Shown: positions 9,481 through 20,564 of the stretch, one piece after another
Layout of the letters: the number at the start of each line of letters is the position of its first letter
Numbering within the stretch: position 1 is the stretch's first letter
Assembly (NCBI GenBank): GCA_000444245.1
Contig: ATSW01014971.1
Span: 1-20,564, forward strand
DNA from: Botryllus schlosseri
Lineage: Eukaryota; Chordata; Ascidiacea; Stolidobranchia; Styelidae
Direction of reading: 5' to 3'
DNA: 20,564 nucleotides
The notes under the pieces: model-generated
What the model was told of the DNA's origin: nothing
The model's input: only the letters and a program-made list of their open reading frames with translations
Database searches by the model: none
Translations under genes and position numbers: made by a program

Positions 9481-9580
9481 ACTATTTATACAGACGTCAT
9501 AGCTTAACAACTGAGGTTCGGATGACGCACGTCAACGATCTCCCGCGAGGCTCAGCAATATGAAGCGTCACGTGACGTGA
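9481..9580 (+). promoter_or_regulatory. Candidate proximal promoter of the SIK gene
   Basis: Within 100 bases, about 0.45 kb upstream of the start codon, are a TATA-like tatttata (9483-9490), a half-CRE acgtca (9494-9499), the inverted half-site pair tgacgcacgtca (9523-9534) and the perfect 12-bp palindrome cgtcacgtgacg (9566-9577). The palindrome joins an E-box CACGTG to two CRE half-sites. Motifs are seen; promoter activity is inferred, and the real start site could lie elsewhere if there are untranslated 5' exons. Confidence 0.4.
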
Positions 9581-9931
9581 TACGAGTCGGCAAATTCCGT
9601 TCCAGTATGGATCAGTCAATCTGCGTACCGTACTGCGAGCTCGCATGAGCGAACTTATAGGACTTTCTTGTCTCAGGCTCCATGCGAATAGCGACAATGT
9701 AATTGATACATAAGTCGAATTCTTTATGCTAGTACTGTGTCGATATATCCCTAAAGGGCATAATTAGCCAGAATTTGTTATTTTAGAAGTCTGAATTAAA
9801 TCAATTAGCTGAAAAGATCTATTTAAAAAGCTTATTGCGAAGTGGAATGTCGGGAGTCATTAGGTAGAATTCCGTTTTCGTAAAATACTCCGGTGTCAGA
9901 AGACTTGTCGTCAAAAGACCTACATGTACTC

Positions 9932-19933
<10,002 letters not shown>

Positions 19934-20564
19934 CTAGTTTTCGGGCTCGTGTTACACCAAATTAACGTAGTAACGTAGTAACGTAGTAACGTAGTAATCT
20001 TAACAAGCCCACAGCATGAGTTAACCATAATGCTGAGCTGGCAATCGTACATGGTAAAATTATCATTGACGTCTCATCTTCTCACATATTAAATTGTTTG
20101 AAATAGAGCCTTGAGCAAAATCAATGTGGGCGCGGCAGATGAGATCTTTGCATCATGGCGTCATTTCAATCGACATCTGATCAATGCCATAATTTATCGC
20201 AAAGTGTGATTAAAATCATAATTTCTTTTCTATTATTATTTTCTTCCGCTGAATACACACAATATACCACGCGATTACATAAGATACAGCACATCAACTT
20301 AATATCCACATCGGCCTATTACTAGTATTAATGCACGGTGCTCGATCTCTACAGTCCCTTACTTTGCTTTTTGTCTTATAAAGACAAGAGTGGAGACTAG
20401 TAACTGCGACCAGCAATCTCTGCGAGATATTTCTCTACCATTTTACCCGCATATGAAGTGCGTCGTCTGACATTTGTTGAATTCTCCCAGTGCCAGCACC
20501 ACGTGACCTACATTTCAATGATGTGATAGCCTATAATAATGTACTATTGTACACGATACCTAGG
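19934..20564 (+). other. Presumed 3' UTR and downstream sequence
   Basis: After the stop there is no AATAAA; the weaker attaaa at 20088-20093 is the best polyadenylation signal candidate. Half-CRE tgacgtct lies near 20067. No further gene was recognised to the right edge. Confidence 0.4.
19963..19994. repeat. Four tandem copies of an 8-bp unit
   Basis: taacgtag is repeated four times without change, just after the SIK stop codon. It is a minisatellite-like slippage tract in the presumed 3' UTR. Confidence 0.9.

Overview
Eukaryotic, probably metazoan DNA. It carries one recognisable host gene, a salt-inducible kinase of the SIK1/SIK2 type, on the + strand at about 10.0-19.9 kb. Upstream lies a repeat-rich 6.3 kb stretch and then about 3 kb of non-repetitive sequence with no gene that I can recognise. 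Many very short introns (seven of 54-75 nt) beside a few of 1-2 kb, dense hAT-type debris and a tRNA-derived SINE would fit a compact deuterostome genome such as a tunicate (sea squirt). That is an inference; species cannot be read from the sequence.

Layout. 1-2208: degraded hAT-like DNA transposon material, apparently one element (819-1874) inside another (240-2208), with a repeat-tail fragment at the extreme left. 2625-3000: a tRNA-headed SINE joined to a LINE-like 3' module. 3514-4810: a hAT element with perfect 8-bp target duplications. It carries a nested second hAT element, also with a perfect 8-bp duplication, and a tandem duplication of its own 5' part. 4850-5151: a LINE-like 3' end with an (ATG)n tail and an isolated hAT-like end. 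5531-6301: another hAT element. 6302-9480: no gene seen, but a striking set of GACGTC / TGACGTCA (CRE-type) palindromes. 9480-10001: proximal upstream region with CRE half-sites, an E-box palindrome and a TATA-like box.

The SIK gene was rebuilt as 18 coding exons: 10002-10133, 11172-11288, 11353-11416, 12017-12132, 12449-12494, 12555-12679, 12755-12878, 13000-13094, 13511-13639, 13694-13852, 14192-14297, 14920-15137, 15199-15348, 15406-15464, 16676-16941, 18925-19037, 19146-19211 and 19469-19933. All junctions are GT/AG and all phases are compatible, giving 849 aa. The model has an intact kinase domain (G-loop, VAIK Lys48, HRDLK Asp141, DFG Asp159, activation-loop Thr174 in the LSTWCGSPPYAAPE block) and a UBA-like segment at about 294-338. 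Its tail keeps basic phospho-sites at S343, S360, T488 and S644, which match the four classical PKA / 14-3-3 sites of vertebrate SIK2. The N-terminus begins MVMA, as in vertebrate SIK2. The two largest introns hold a SINE with a 14-bp target duplication (15668-15981) and a hAT-like MITE with an 8-bp duplication (17971-18295).

SIK kinases inhibit CRTC coactivators of CREB, and vertebrate SIK1 is itself a CREB target. The excess of CRE-type palindromes upstream of and inside this gene therefore suggests a cAMP/CREB-SIK feedback circuit. This is the most interesting testable idea in the window. I did not find a wholly new system.
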